Origin: Microglena sp. YARC
Lineage: Eukaryota > Chlorophyta > Chlorophyceae > Chlamydomonadales > Chlamydomonadaceae
Direction: 5' to 3'
DNA: 64,000 bases
NCBI GenBank assembly: GCA_022414725.1
Contig: CM039465.1
Coordinates: forward strand, 4,120,333-4,184,332
The notes below the pieces were generated by a model that saw only the letters and a program-made list of their open reading frames with translations, was not told where the DNA came from and did not search any database. Shown here one piece after another: positions 1 through 11,116 of this stretch (position 1 is the first letter of the stretch; each line of letters starts with the position of its first letter). The translations under genes and the position numbers were made by a program.

Positions 1-1
1 T

Positions 2-730
2 TTCTTCGGAGGCCCTGCCTCACAGTGGTTCTATCACCTCATGCATGACTCCAACCGATTGGTACCCCTGACCTGGGATGAGACGGAACACGAGTTCATT
101 TCCTACTTCGACCCCTATTTCGGCAATGACGATGCTCTTGCACTTACCCGATTGCTCTCCCACGAAATTGTGCAGACCTCTACGGTTCGCCACTACGCTC
201 AGCAGTTCCAAACTGAGGTTCGAATTGCGGGAGGCATGAAGCTGGATTCCCAGCTTCTGCTTTTCCGTTTCGGGTTGATCCCGGCCATTGAGGCCCGATG
301 CCGTTCCCACCCGATAGATCCCAGAGGCAAATTCACCTCTTTCGAAGAGCTTGTTACCCATGCATGTCGAATTGAGGCCGAGCTCGCAGCTATCTCCCTA
401 CCCTCACCCTCGAATATTGCCCATGCTCTTGCTACGCAGGCCCTAAAGCGGCCTGGCCCGAACTCGGCCTGTACTGAGCAAGATGCCAAAAGGCGCCTCG
501 CCTCACCACCTGAGGGCCGACTTCTTACCGACCTCGAAAAGAACGAGCGCAGTCTCGCTCTCGCCACCAGGAAGGGGTGGACCCAAGCTGATGGTTCCCC
601 GTGGGACCTGGCTTCGATTGGCACTGCTCGCCAACGAAACATGTGCTACAAATGTGGCTCCCTACGCCTGCTGACCCCGGGGTCTCCACCCAAGTGCCCG
701 ACATGCCCTATGGACAGAAGGCGTGTATAG
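2..730 (+). CDS. Retrotransposon gag (capsid/nucleocapsid), 5' partial
   Basis: The frame is open from base 2, upstream of the first ATG at 41, so the gene enters from outside the window. About 243 residues are seen, ending at the TAG at 728-730. The first two thirds resemble the helical capsid region of Ty3/gypsy gag: an early tryptophan-phenylalanine segment, then alternating hydrophobic and polar helices. Near the end lies a cysteine cluster, C-x2-C-x13-C-x2-C (bases about 645-710), where a CCHC nucleic-acid-binding knuckle is expected. The histidine is absent and the spacing is long, so it is either a divergent zinc knuckle or decayed. Pol lies about 80 bases downstream in another frame, as for elements that make Gag and Pol from separate frames. 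Confidence 0.75.
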   Translation, partial: FFGGPASQWFYHLMHDSNRLVPLTWDETEHEFISYFDPYFGNDDALALTRLLSHEIVQTSTVRHYAQQFQTEVRIAGGMKLDSQLLLFRFGLIPAIEARCRSHPIDPRGKFTSFEELVTHACRIEAELAAISLPSPSNIAHALATQALKRPGPNSACTEQDAKRRLASPPEGRLLTDLEKNERSLALATRKGWTQADGSPWDLASIGTARQRNMCYKCGSLRLLTPGSPPKCPTCPMDRRRV

Positions 731-809
731 GACGCTGGTCGGTTAATAGTAGCAGCGAATTCAGTTTTGACTGCGAGCCCTTTGCCCCGGTCCAGTCCTG
801 ATGTAATCG

Positions 810-2345
810 ATGTGCTACCACAACTACAGGCCCCCCCTTGCCCTCTCCTGTCTCCCCGGGCCTATGGTACCTCTGGTACTGCCTGTCCCGATCTCTACCG
901 CCTACATGGCCCCTGTTTTCGAACCGACCTTACCCCCTCCCCCGCCAATGCCAGTCCTCTCGGCCTGTACTGCTACACGGGTCCATGCTGACCAAGACAC
1001 CGCTTTGTTTGACGCTACACTCTCAGGAGTCTCGGGCAAAGTCCTAATCGACAGCGGTGCTGATTCCGTTTTTGTTTCTGCAAAATTTCTCGCATCCGAA
1101 GGTTTCGCCACTTACACGGGTTCCCCTGTTCGTGTTCGCGTGGCGGATGGTACTTCGGTCGTTACAACGACACGTGCTGACTTCACCCTTAACCTGGGTC
1201 AACACCGTTCGAAAATCAAGGGGGCTTATGTCCTCCCCACGCTTGGTCCCACAACGACCGCTCTCCTCGGCCGCTCCTGGATGATGCAATCCGGGTGCTG
1301 CCTCAGTTTCGAACAAACACGGCTCATGGCTGCGTTGCGCACTTCCCGAAAATCGAATCGAAAATCCAAAAAGACGGTGACATTGTACTCCACTCGTCTT
1401 GAATCTGAACCGTACTCCATTCCCGAACTGGTGGCTTACACGCTGGCCAAGATCGAATTTTTCGAATCTACTGTCACCTCTACCCCCGGACTTCTGTCTA
1501 CTCGATCCATGAAAAAACTTATCCGCAAAACGAAACAGTCCCTCTCATGTTTCGAGGTCATGGTCACTCAGATCGATGAAGACGACGATCTTTACACGAT
1601 CAAAGTCAACGCAGCTCAAGCTGACACCGCTACTCTGACAAAACATGACCGAATCATACTCAAATGTGAGGATGATTTCAAGCGTGTTTTTTCTCTCGCT
1701 GATAAACTCTCAGATCTTCGAGCCGACACCCCCTTGGTGTGTCCCTTAATCGATCCACCACCGGCCCCTCAATTCTCTAGGGGGCACAGATTATCCCCGG
1801 CTGAGCTACTCGAAGTCCAAGAGCAGGTCAAGGACCTCTTGGCGAAAGGCTTTATCAGCCCCAGTTTCAGCCCCTGGGGCTCTCCCGTCCTCTTTATCGC
1901 CAAACCTGATGGTTCTTGGCGTATGGCCATCGATTACCGAAAACTGAACAAAGTCACGGTGCCTAACCGCTACCCCTTGCCGCGCATTGATGATCTGTTC
2001 GATCAGGTCCGCGGAGCCAAGGTGTTCTCTGACCTGGACTTACGTAACGCGTACCACAATGTACACCTCCACGACTCCGATGTGCCGAAAACCGCTTTCA
2101 TCACCCCTATGGGGCTGTTTGAATTTTAAGTCCTGCCCTTCGGACTCGCTAACGCCCCATCGGCCTTTACCAAAGTCATGAACACTGTGTTCCGTGATTT
2201 CATCGGCAAATTCGTCGTCATCTACCTCGATGATATCCTCATCTTCAGCAAGGATGACGAGGAACACGAAACACATATACGCATGGTACTACAACGATTG
2301 GAGGACAACCATCTCTTCCTCAAGCGGGAAAAATGCAGATTTTCC
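810..2345 (+). pseudogene. Pol part 1: aspartic protease and reverse transcriptase, with an in-frame stop
   Basis: The frame opens at an ATG at 810. A pepsin-like retroviral protease motif (DSGAD) lies at about 1050-1065, within a hydrophobic strand-turn context typical of gypsy proteases. The reverse transcriptase begins near 1790 with fingers motifs ([21 protein letters not shown]) and continues through the palm aspartate in [15 protein letters not shown] at 2127-2129 interrupts the frame. The same frame then resumes with LPFGL and the catalytic YLDD box at 2223-2234. The frame is lost about base 2340 in a run of T, where the next segment continues one base out of register. Domain assignment is secure. 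The stop and shift mean no intact polyprotein, unless they are assembly errors. Confidence 0.85.
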
Positions 2346-3726
2346 AACCCGAAGTGAAGTACCTCGGCCACGTGCTCTCGGGGGACGGTATCCGAGTCAA
2401 CGCTACGAAAGTCAAGGCAGTCAATGACTGGCCTACTCCGAAAACATCGAAGGAAGTACAGCAGTTCCTTGGACTTTCAAACTTTTTCAGGAAGTTCATC
2501 CAAGGTTACTCTTCGGTCGCGGCCCCTCTGATTGCAATTGCCAACCGACATGACACACGCCCTGGGAAATGTAAGCCGGCAGGCAAACCCCTCGGAAAAC
2601 GGCAACAGGGCCTGCAAGGACTAGGATTTCAAGCATTCTGGTCCCCAAAATGCCAACAGGCTTTCGATGAGATCAAACGAAGCCTTACCAACGCGCCCCT
2701 CCTGGCTCACCCCGACCCTTCGAAGGACTATCGTGCAGTTGCCGATGCTTCTGTCGTAGGTACAGGGGGTGTCTTGCTGCAGGATGGGCGACCTATCGCT
2801 TTCCACTCGCACAAATTTTCGAAAGCCGAACGCAACTACTCGACAGGCGAACAGGAATTACTCGCTGTCTACCTCGCGTTGAAAGAGTGGCGATGCTATC
2901 TTGAAGGATGCACGGGACAATTCGAACTCGACACTGATCACGAACCATTGGTCTACTTGGCTAATCAGCCCATGCTATCTCGTAAGCAGGCTCGCTACAT
3001 GGAGTTCTTTTCCAGATTCTCGAACATGAAGTGGAATCACATCGCTGGACGTTCAAATGTCGCAGATCCGCTGAGTCGTAACCCAGACTTCTCAGACACG
3101 GCAGCCATGCTGCTCCAACGTCTCGACCCCGACGATCCCCTCCATGCACGTGATCTGATGACAGATATCCTTGCCGCTTACGAATCAGACGACTGGTTCG
3201 ATGATCCCCGGAATGTACAGTACCTCACTCATCGTCCTGATGGGTTCTGGATTGGTACTTCTCATTCAAAACGCTCAGCCTCGTCTGTACAGATTGTGGT
3301 GCCTAATGGAAATGCACTCAAGGAACGTATCTTGTTTGCTTTCCACGACACACAACGCAGTGGACACCCGGGATTTGAACGCACATTTCAGTCCATCGCC
3401 CGCTTTTATTGGTGGCCCGCCATGCGCATTGACGTAAACGACTATGTCCGATCGTGCGACTCCTGTCAACGGGTGAAGGCTTCTCACCAAAAATCTCACG
3501 GGCTTTTGCAACCTCTGCCGATCCCCATATCTCCATTTGACTCGCTGTCCATGGACTTTATTACGGGATTGCCCACGTCACAGGGATGCGACATGATCTA
3601 CGTGATTGTAGACAGACTTACGAAAATGGTCAAGCTCGCGCCTTGTAAAACTACAGATGGCGCGGAGCAGATCGCGAAAATCTTCCACCGAATAATCCTT
3701 TGTGAGCATGGAACTCCTACATCCTT
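2333..3726 (+). pseudogene. Pol part 2: RT connection, RNase H and integrase N-terminal half
   Basis: This segment continues pol in a different frame after the shift near 2340. It has the RT thumb block (YLGHVLS, FLGLSNFFRKFI). Then comes an RNase H domain of the gypsy type with catalytic acidic positions in VADASVVGTGGVL and TDHEPL, closing with NVADPLSR near 3056-3080. The integrase follows: a zinc-binding H/H/C/C region (GHPGFERTF through SCDSCQRVK, about 3360-3480) and the start of the catalytic core (SMDFITGLP, about 3550). The frame is lost again near 3725. Confidence 0.85.
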
Positions 3727-4116
3727 ATCACGGACCGCGATGTCAAATTTACCAGCAATTTCTGGAAGACCCTTCAGCAATTGTGCACCATCGAACCCGG
3801 GATGTCCACGGCTTTTCACCCACAAACGGATGGTCAAACCGAACGCATGAACAGTGTCCTTGAGGATACTTTACAACACTTTGTGTCCGAAACGCAGAAA
3901 AACTGGTCCCAACTTCTGCCCAACGCCCAATTCGCCATCAACAACTCATACAACAGCAGTATTCGGGATTTCCCTTTCCGCCTCTTGTATGGTCGTTACC
4001 CTCGGGTTGCCCTTCAACCACCGGACGATGTCCTTCCCACGGCCGCACCCATCCCACGACCCACGGAGGCAGATTCACCTCATTCGAAGAGCTGGTCTCC
4101 CATGCTGCACATGTAA
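3727..4116 (+). pseudogene. Pol part 3: end of the integrase core fused to a gag-like fragment
   Basis: After the second shift the reading continues with the integrase core (ITDRD near 3728, then AFHPQTDGQTER at about 3811-3846 with the second catalytic acidic region) and the downstream ANS/P-type helices. The usual integrase C-terminal domain is absent. From about 4042 the DNA resembles gag bases 300-365 (shared GAGGCAAATTCACCTCTTTC-like stretch, roughly three quarters identical by eye), in a frame that does not match integrase. The ORF closes at 4114-4116. Confidence 0.75.
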
Positions 4117-4174
4117 TATCGAAAATTCGAATCTCAACGACTAGCCACATGGTATGAGAACGAAACCATTTGCC

Positions 4175-4345
4175 GATCTTGCTGATCATGCTTTGCCGAT
4201 CTCGCCGATCCCGCCCCTGTGGCCGATCTTGCCGATCCCGCTTAGCCGATCCTGCTTGGCCGATCCCGCTTGGCCGATCTTGCCGATCGCGCCACTGTGG
4301 CCGATCTAGCCGATCCCGCTTAGCCGATCTAGCCGATCTTGCAAC
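4175..4345. repeat. GCCGATC-based minisatellite
   Basis: About a dozen GCCGATC(T/C) cores occur with spacers of 4-15 bases, such as TTGCCGATCCCGCTTA. The array lies directly after the gag-like fragment of the retrotransposon. Confidence 0.8.
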
Positions 4346-4699
4346 TCCTGAAATCGGGTCGACAGACCTTCGACCCGATGGGATGGATCGGGGGTCAATC
4401 CCGGATCCTGTCAGCTCGATCCTTCGGACAGACGTGTACCTCCAGCGATGGACGACCACACGTATGATGTCTTCCGATAAAGAACACGAAACCGGCAAGG
4501 ACTCTGACTTTCTCGAAAACTATACCAGGCCAGGTTACGAAAATGGGGGAGAGTCTCTTCAAGACTTCAACCCACCCTCCCGCATGTTCGTTATTTTTTT
4601 TCCTCTCTTACATACCGATCTGTACATCTACCTATAGATACGGACGGCCACCTCGCAGGGACTGATCACCCCTAACGAGTTTCCATTCCGACCGCCTCC

Positions 4700-5340
4700 G
4701 TAAATGCAAGCCTTCGGGAGAAGTCTCAGGCTAGAGAAGGGGGAATTGTGGGTATGATGACTACTCACACCACGCCCACTCTTGGGAACTCGAATCCGAC
4801 CTTGCTTTACCCTGCACTTCACAGATTGTGTTATACTGGCGCCTCAACCCGGGTAAAACACGACCGTTGACCAAAGTTTGTCAAATACCGACATCGACAG
4901 ACGACCTACTCACAGGAAACCGCCACGGTTACACCAGACGAATTCGCCCTTCGTAAAAGTGCACGACTTCGGGAGAAGTCTCAGGCCAGAGAGGAGGGAA
5001 TTGTGACGGATAACGATCCTCACACCGCGTCCCCTCGAGGGGGCGACGACTTCCCGGAAGTAGGTGAAGAGTCGTAGTTGGACGACTCCTACTGACGGGA
5101 AGTCGAACGAAGCGACCTGAACCCTGAAGTTCAGGCGACGCGCGAGATGATGTGACGAGCATATAAGCACGGCTAATATGCTCCAAGGCAGACAATATTA
5201 GGGATCATTCCCCTATCATCTCGTTGAACACTTTTGTGTTTGTTAAGACGTATTCATACGTCACACCTGGACATCAGTCGTCGGACATACAGACTGACAG
5301 CGGACAGACAGACGGCGGGGAGAGACACGGGGGGAACTTA
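4700..5340 (+). other. Possible 3' terminal region (LTR) of the Ty3/gypsy element
   Basis: Two diverged copies of a 40-base block occur at 4712-4752 and 4968-5010. Each has a purine run (polypurine-tract-like) followed by GGGAATTGTG, so an LTR starting TGT at about 4747 or 5004 is possible. A TATA-like box lies downstream. The block can also be read as a basic, acidic-tailed pol C-terminus. No terminal CA or primer-binding site could be fixed, so the boundary is uncertain. Confidence 0.35.
5162..5167 (+). promoter_or_regulatory. TATA-like box in the putative LTR
   Basis: TATAAG in the context GAGCATATAAGCACGG, about 160 bases after the second LTR-start candidate. Position fits a U3 promoter; nothing else supports it. 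Confidence 0.3.
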
Positions 5341-5374
5341 GGGCTTCAGCTCCGGGACCCTGGGGGCTAAAGCG

Positions 5375-5515
5375 AAAACATCCCAAAACATCTCAGAACA
5401 TCCCGAAACATCCAGTAACATCCCAAAAACATCCTAGGACATCCCAGAACATCTCAAAACATACAAAAACATAGCAGAACATACTAGAACACACCAAAAC
5501 ATGAAAAAAACTAAA
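5375..5515. repeat. ACATCCCAAA-type 12-bp minisatellite
   Basis: About twelve degenerate units of roughly 10-12 bases built on ACATCCCAGA/ACATCCCAAA. Confidence 0.8.
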
Positions 5516-5520
5516 ACTTT

Positions 5521-6262
5521 AACCTTAAGTCAAACCCTAACCCAAACCCGAATCCAAATCCGAATCCAAATCTAAACCCAAATCCAAATCCAAATCCGAA
5601 TCCAAACCCAAATCCGAATCCAAATATAAACCCAAATCCAAACCCAAATCCAAAACCAAACCGAAATCCAAATCCGAATCCAAATATAAACCCAAATCCA
5701 AATCCAAATCCAAACCGAAATCCAAATCCGAATCCAAATCCAAATCCAAATCCAAATCCGAATCCAAGTCCAAATCCAAATCCAAATCCAAATCCAAATC
5801 CAAATCCAAATCCAAATCCAAATCCAAATCCAAATCCAAATCCAAATCCAAATCCAAATCCAATCCAATCCGATCCGATCCGATCCGATCCGATCCGATC
5901 CGATCCAATCCAATCCAATCCAATCCAATCCAATCCAATCCAATCCAATCCAATCCAATCCAATCCAATCCAATCCAATCCAATCCAATCCAATCCAATC
6001 CAATCCAATCCAATCCAATCCAATCCAATCCAATCCAATCCAATCCAATCCAATCCAATCCAATCCAATCCAATCCAATCCAATCCAATCCAATCCAATC
6101 CAAATCCAATCCAATCCAATCCAATCCAATCCAATCCAATCCAATCCAATCCAATCCAATCCAATCCAATCCAATCCAATCCAATCCAATCCAATCCAAT
6201 CCAATCCAATTTAATCCAATTCAATCCAATCCAATCCAAATCCAATCAAATCAAATCAAAAT
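5521..6262. repeat. CCAAAT hexamer and CCAAT pentamer satellite
   Basis: The array begins with telomere-like AACCCTAACCC. It runs as (CCAAAT)n with CCGAAT variants to about 5862, passes through a short (CCGAT)n block (5866-5905), and ends as nearly pure (CCAAT)n to 6225. All frames are open only because the units lack stops on one strand; no coding function is implied. Confidence 0.95.
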
Positions 6263-6476
6263 CCAACAGATGTTTGAGGATATGCTGCATGGCCGTTTGC
6301 GTCTCATGAATTTATGATTCAGATTTGGGGTTCACCCAGAACAAGCCTAGAATCACGGCCTACGTCTTCATTTGTGCCTATGTATGTATGTGCTATTACA
6401 TGGGTAGCTATTGCATTACATGACATAACAAAACATGACGTGACCTTACATTACATTACACAACATTACATTTTAG

Positions 6477-6584
6477 CCAGAAAGGCTTATGTAAACTTGC
6501 ACAACCTCGACTACGGTAATCGAGATTATAATTACTACCGCATTGGGAAAGGGCTGGATGAACAATACAAGCGCTTCACAACCT
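6477..6584 (+). CDS. Candidate upstream exon of the J-domain gene
   Basis: The segment is flanked by TTTTAG and a GTGTAG donor. It reads RKAYVNLHNLDYGNRDYNYY and onward for 36 residues without low complexity. It would leave one base (phase 1), which fits the phase needed by the J-domain exon at 9817. The link is inference, since more than 3 kb of repeats lies between. Confidence 0.35.
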
Positions 6585-6594
6585 GTGTAGCACC

Positions 6595-7225
6595 GTCTAC
6601 ATCTGATGCGCCACCGTGCGCGCGTGCGTGCGCCACCGTGGTACCGCCTGCAACTCTACGGGCACCGACAGCACCGTGACACCGTCTCCTACCACCGTGG
6701 CACTCGTGGCACCGTCTACAACAACGGGCACAGACAGCACCGTGTCACCGTCCTCAACAACGGGTGTGAACATCCATGTGAACCATGGGCCAGGGGCTCC
6801 TGATGTGAACAACTGAACACGCCACGCCGAAACCGACAGCCCACGTCATCATCCCACCACCTGGAGGTACACATCCAGGGTACACATCCAGCTCCAGCTC
6901 CGCTGAATCGCATTACCCGACTGTTCCCTGCAAATCCGAATACTGCAACTATAACCAACAACACTGTACTTCCGACAACATTTTCCTACCAACCGATAAT
7001 AGCCTAGGTCTCCCCTGCCACCCCCTCCGGCAATGTTGGGCACGAGGAGCGGCGTCACTCATTGCGAGGTGCACCAACGCTCGGCTCGTGCCGGTCGATC
7101 CCATGCCTTGCTCCATCGTGCCTGCAGAGTCCGTAGAGCACCTGCACCGATTTCCACACGCCGGTGTCAGCCGAGGGCGAGGATCTTGACTCGGCTCGAG
7201 TCCATAAGTGCGCGCAAGGATGGAG
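6595..7225. other. Short ACCGTC-type repeats, then unassigned sequence
   Basis: 6595-6775 holds several ACCGTCTACAAC/ACCGTGTCACCG units. I see no convincing exon in 6776-7225. Confidence 0.5.
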
Positions 7226-7700
7226 CGGTAGTGTGTGTGTTTGTATGTGTGTGTGGGTGTGTGGGTTTTGTGTGTGTGTGGGGGGGGTGGGGGGGGGGGG
7301 GGGGGGAGAGCATTTGGGGTTTGGTGCAGGTGTGTGTGTGAGGAAGGTGCGATGCATGGTGGGCTGGGGTCGAAGGGGATGGGTTCGGGAGGATTAGGCC
7401 TGGTGGCTAAGGGGAGGTCATGAAATGGTGGAAGGGGAAGGTTTTTGATCATGGGGGTTAGGGGCACATGGGGGGATAGGTCTGGGTCTAGGGTGTAGGT
7501 CTTCGTTTTTTTAGCATGGGGGTTAGAGGCACATGGGGGATAGGTCTGTCTCGGGTTGTGTGGGGGGAAGGGGCAGCACTGGAGGTGGCAGGTGTGGTGT
7601 GTGTGGGGAGGTGGGGTGTGTACCGGGGGTCCTAGTGGTGGTGGTGTGTGTGTGCGGGGGGTTGGGTGGGTGGGTGGGGTGAGGGTAGAGGGGAGGAGGA
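7225..7700. repeat. GT- and G-rich low-complexity tract
   Basis: (GT)n runs, a poly-G run at about 7279-7306 and diverged GGTTAGGGGCACATGGGGG units (about 7460 and 7525). Long frames here are compositional artefacts. Confidence 0.85.
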
Positions 7701-7754
7701 ATTTTTCCCATTGAGGAACCTGAACAGCTTGCTGCCATAGCCCTATGGCACCCT

Positions 7755-7894
7755 GCACCCCTGCCCAGGTTGTTAAACAGGTACCGTATTCAGGGTGTTT
7801 AACACCTGTTTACGTACATCATTGGTTAAACATGTAGTTGTTGAACAGGTGTTTAACACCCTGAACACCTGTTTAACAACCTGGGCAGGTGTAG
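7755..7894. repeat. Fold-back inverted repeat
   Basis: Two arms of about 50 bases (CTGCCCAGGTTGTTAAACAG on the left, its reverse complement on the right) enclose a loop of about 25 bases. It lies just before the (TA)n tract. Confidence 0.7.
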
Positions 7895-7917
7895 GCTGCT
7901 GTAAGGCCCTTGACAAA

Positions 7918-8039
<122 letters not shown>

Positions 8040-8059
8040 TGCAGAGCCTGATAGGACCT

Positions 8060-9200
8060 GTAGCACTGGGCAGGAGTGGGGGTAGAGGGTGCTGGGGCTG
8101 AGGGTGGAGGAGGTGTAGAGGGTGCAGGGGTTGAAGGGTGTACACAAGGGGGTGAAGCAGGGGGGGGGGGTGAAGGGGGTGAGGGGGGGGGCTGCGGATG
8201 TGATGAAGGGCTCGGGGGGGGGAGGGTGTGTGTGTGGGGGGAGGATGTGATGAAGGGTGTGTGTGGGGGGGGGGGGGGGGGGGGGGGGGGGGAGGGGCGG
8301 CGGATGTGATGAAGGGCTCGGGGGGGGGGAGGGGGGGGGGGGGGGGGGGGGGGGGGCGGATGTGATGAAGGGTGTGGGGTGTGGGGGGGGAGGGGGGGGC
8401 TGCGGATGTGATGAAGGGCGGGGGAAGGGGGGGGGCTGCGGATGTGATGAAGGGCTCGGGGGGGAGGGGGGGGGGGCGGCGGATGTGATGAAGGTGTGGG
8501 GTGGGGGAGGGGGGGGTCGGCGGATGTGATGAAGGCTCGGGGGGGGAAGGGGGGGGGGGGTGGGGGGGGGGCGGATGTGATGAAGGGGTGGGGGGTGGGG
8601 GGGGGAGGGGGGGGGGGCGGCGGATGTGAATGAAGGGCTCGGGGGGGGGGGGGGGGGCGGATGTGATGAAGGGTGTGGGGTGTGGGGGGGGGGGGAGGGA
8701 GGGGGGGGGGGCATTGTTTGGGCGTGTGGATCTGTGAAGGTGGTGAAGGGATGGAGGGTGGATGGAGGAAATGAAGGGATGGAGGAGGGGGAGGGGGGGT
8801 AGGCATTGTTGGGGCGTGTCGATTTGTGAATGTGGTGAAGGGCTGGAGGGTGGATGGAGGGATGGAAGGAACGTAAGGATGGAGGAGGGGAGGGAGGAAG
8901 GGAAGCATGGTTGGAATGTGTGGATTTGTTACTGTGGTGAAGGGCTGGGGGGTGGATGGATGAATTGAAGGGATGGAGGGGTGGGGTGGGTGGTGGTGGG
9001 GTGGGGGTGGGGGGCGCATTGTTGGGGTGTGTGAATTTGTGAATGTGGTGTAGGGCTAGAGGGTGGATGGAGGGATTGAAGGATGGAGGGGTGGGTGGGT
9101 GGGGTGGGGGTGGGGGGGCATTGTTGTGGCGTGTGGATTTGTGAATGTGGTGTAGGGCTGGAGGGTGGATGGAGGAATTGAAGGGATGGAGGAGGGAGGG
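8060..9200. repeat. G-rich minisatellite with poly-G runs
   Basis: Repeated GGATGTGATGAAGGGCTCGG cores are separated by poly-G runs of 6-30 bases (8160-8715). They grade into longer GGATGGAGGAATTGAAGGG units to 9200. The strand bias is complete: G on +, C on -. Confidence 0.9.
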
Positions 9201-9206
9201 AGGGAG

Positions 9207-9412
9207 GGGCCCATAGCCTTTATTTCCTGCTCTGAGCAGCAGCTCCTAGGCAGGTCCCATGGCTTGCTACCCAGCCAAACCTAAAGCAAGGTAGTGCATC
9301 TGGAATCTGACATAATCAGCTGTCCAGTTATGTTAAAACCTTGAGGCTTAGCACATTGCCTGGCCCTGGGAGCTGCATAGAAGCTGCTGCTCGTGTCTGA
9401 ACATAAAATGTA
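9207..9412. mobile_element. Fold-back MITE-like element (GCAGCAGCTTCTAGGCAG family)
   Basis: The left arm contains GAGCAGCAGCTCCTAGGCAG. The right arm, read on the other strand, has CGAGCAGCAGCTTCTATGCAG. The arms are imperfect over about 40 bases. Related arms occur at 16545, 17488, 36610, 41535 and 44960. No target duplication was resolved. Confidence 0.5.
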
Positions 9413-9469
9413 TAGAGGGACTTCAGTCAAAGCTGCTTGCTGTTGCTGCTAGAGCAATTTTCGCCTTTG

Positions 9470-9816
9470 AATATGAAATTCAATTTGGGGATTTGAACTG
9501 TGTGCAGGCTCCAAAGATACATACAGAGATTTGAACTGTGAGATTTGAACTGTGAGATTTGAACTTGAAACTAGAGCTTGAGATTTGAACTGTTTGCAGG
9601 CTCCAAAGATGCCTACAGTATTGTTGGAGTGTCTACAGAGATTTGAACTGTGAGATTTGAGCTAGAGATTTGAGCTTGAGATTTGAACTGTGTGCAGGCT
9701 CCAAAGATACATACAGAGATTTGAACTGTGAGATTTGAGCTTGAGATTTGAACTGTGAAATTTGAGCTTGAGATTTGAACTGTGAGATTTGAGCTTGAGA
9801 TTTGAACCGTGTGCAG
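9470..9816 (+). repeat. Decayed copies of the J-domain exon 5' edge
   Basis: GTGCAGGCTCCAAAGAT, the acceptor and first bases of the exon at 9817, is repeated near 9511, 9596 and 9691. The copy at 9596 extends about 35 bases into the exon. Spacers are AGATTTGAACTGTG units. Confidence 0.8.
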
Positions 9817-9965
9817 GCTCCAAAGATGCCTACAGTATTGTTGGAGTGTCTCCAGGTGCTACTGAGCAAGATATCAAGCGAGCATTCAGGCGGAGGGCTC
9901 GGCAGGTCCATCCAGATGTAAACCCTGATCCTGATGCTGCGGAGGTCTTTATGCAGCTCATGAAG
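9817..9965 (+). CDS. J-protein exon: J-domain helices I-III with HPD
   Basis: GTGCAG acceptor and AAG/GTGATT donor. Needs one base from the previous exon and ends in phase 0. Encodes the HPD motif and the charged helix II typical of J-domains. Confidence 0.85.
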
Positions 9966-11041
9966 GTGATTTCAGAGATGTGGGGGTTGGGGGCGTGGGG
10001 GTTGGGAGTGTGGGGTGTGGGTTGGGGGCATAGAGCAGTTAGTACGGACTGCGCAGGTCTTTATGCAGCTCATGAAGGTGATTTCACAGATGGTGGGGCA
10101 AGGGGGTCGGGTGTATGAGGGTTATGGGCATGGGGTTGGGGTGTGTGGGGTTGGGTGTGTGGGTTGGGGAATAGGGGATGGGGGCATGGGGGTTGGGGAG
10201 TGTGGGGTGGAGGGTGGAAGGCATAGAGCAGTTAGTGTGGGCAGTTACAGGGCACGGCAGGTCTATCCAGATGTAAATCCTGCACCTGATGCTGCGGAGG
10301 TCTTTATGCAGCTTATGAAGGTGATTTCACAGATGTGGGGTTGGGAGCATGGGGGTTGGGAGTGTGGAGTGTGGGTTGGGGCATGGGGTTGGGAGTGTGG
10401 AGTGTGGGTTGGGGGCATGGGGGTTGGGAGTGTGGAGTGTGGTTGGGTGCATGGGGGTTGGGAGTGTGGAGTGTGGGTTGGGGCATGGGGGTTGGGAGTG
10501 AGGAGTGTGGGTTGGGGGCATGGGGGTTGGGAGTGTGGAGTGTGGGTTGGGGGCATAGAGTTTGAAGTGTGGGCAGTTATAGGGCACGGCAGGTCCATCC
10601 AGATGTAAATCCTGCACCTGATGCTGACTAGGTCTTCATGCAGCTTATGAAGGTGATTTCAGAGATGGTGGGGGATGGGTGCGTGGGGTTATGAGCATGG
10701 GGTTGGGGGTGTATGTTGGAGGTGTGGGTTGGGGGAAAGGGATAGGGGCATGGGGGTTGGGAGATGGGGGATGGGGGCAGATGACTCTGGGTGTGGGGCG
10801 GGGGATTGGGGCAGAGAGCAGTTATTGGCGACTTGTTGGGCATGTTGCAACAGAGGTATTCATACAATGCTTTTTTGTTTAGCCTTTCCTGCCAAAGTTG
10901 GGCAGGTCCCTGCAGACTATTTAGCCTATCACTGGACTGTAACATACAGACAGCTCATGGAGGTGATAGCCAGGGTTGTCAAGTACGATATCGTATAGAT
11001 GTCATATCATATAGATATCTCGTACATAGATAGATAGATAT

Positions 11042-11116
<75 letters not shown>

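Larger units (their letters stand above)
1..5340 (+). mobile_element. Ty3/gypsy LTR retrotransposon, 5'-truncated by the window edge and inactive
   Basis: Gag, protease, reverse transcriptase, RNase H and integrase follow one another in the Ty3/gypsy order (integrase after RNase H). The 5' LTR and the start of gag lie outside the window. Pol is broken by one in-frame stop (2127-2129) and two frameshifts (near 2340 and 3725). Sequence after the integrase core is rearranged: a gag-like fragment, a GCCGATC minisatellite, then a region with LTR-like features. The right end is a guess; no second LTR is available for comparison. Confidence 0.85.

Noticed and set aside
5511..6245. Three long minus-strand frames rich in Asp-Trp-Ile-Gly or Gly-Phe
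   Set aside because: They are translations of CCAAT/CCAAAT satellite, open in several frames at once.
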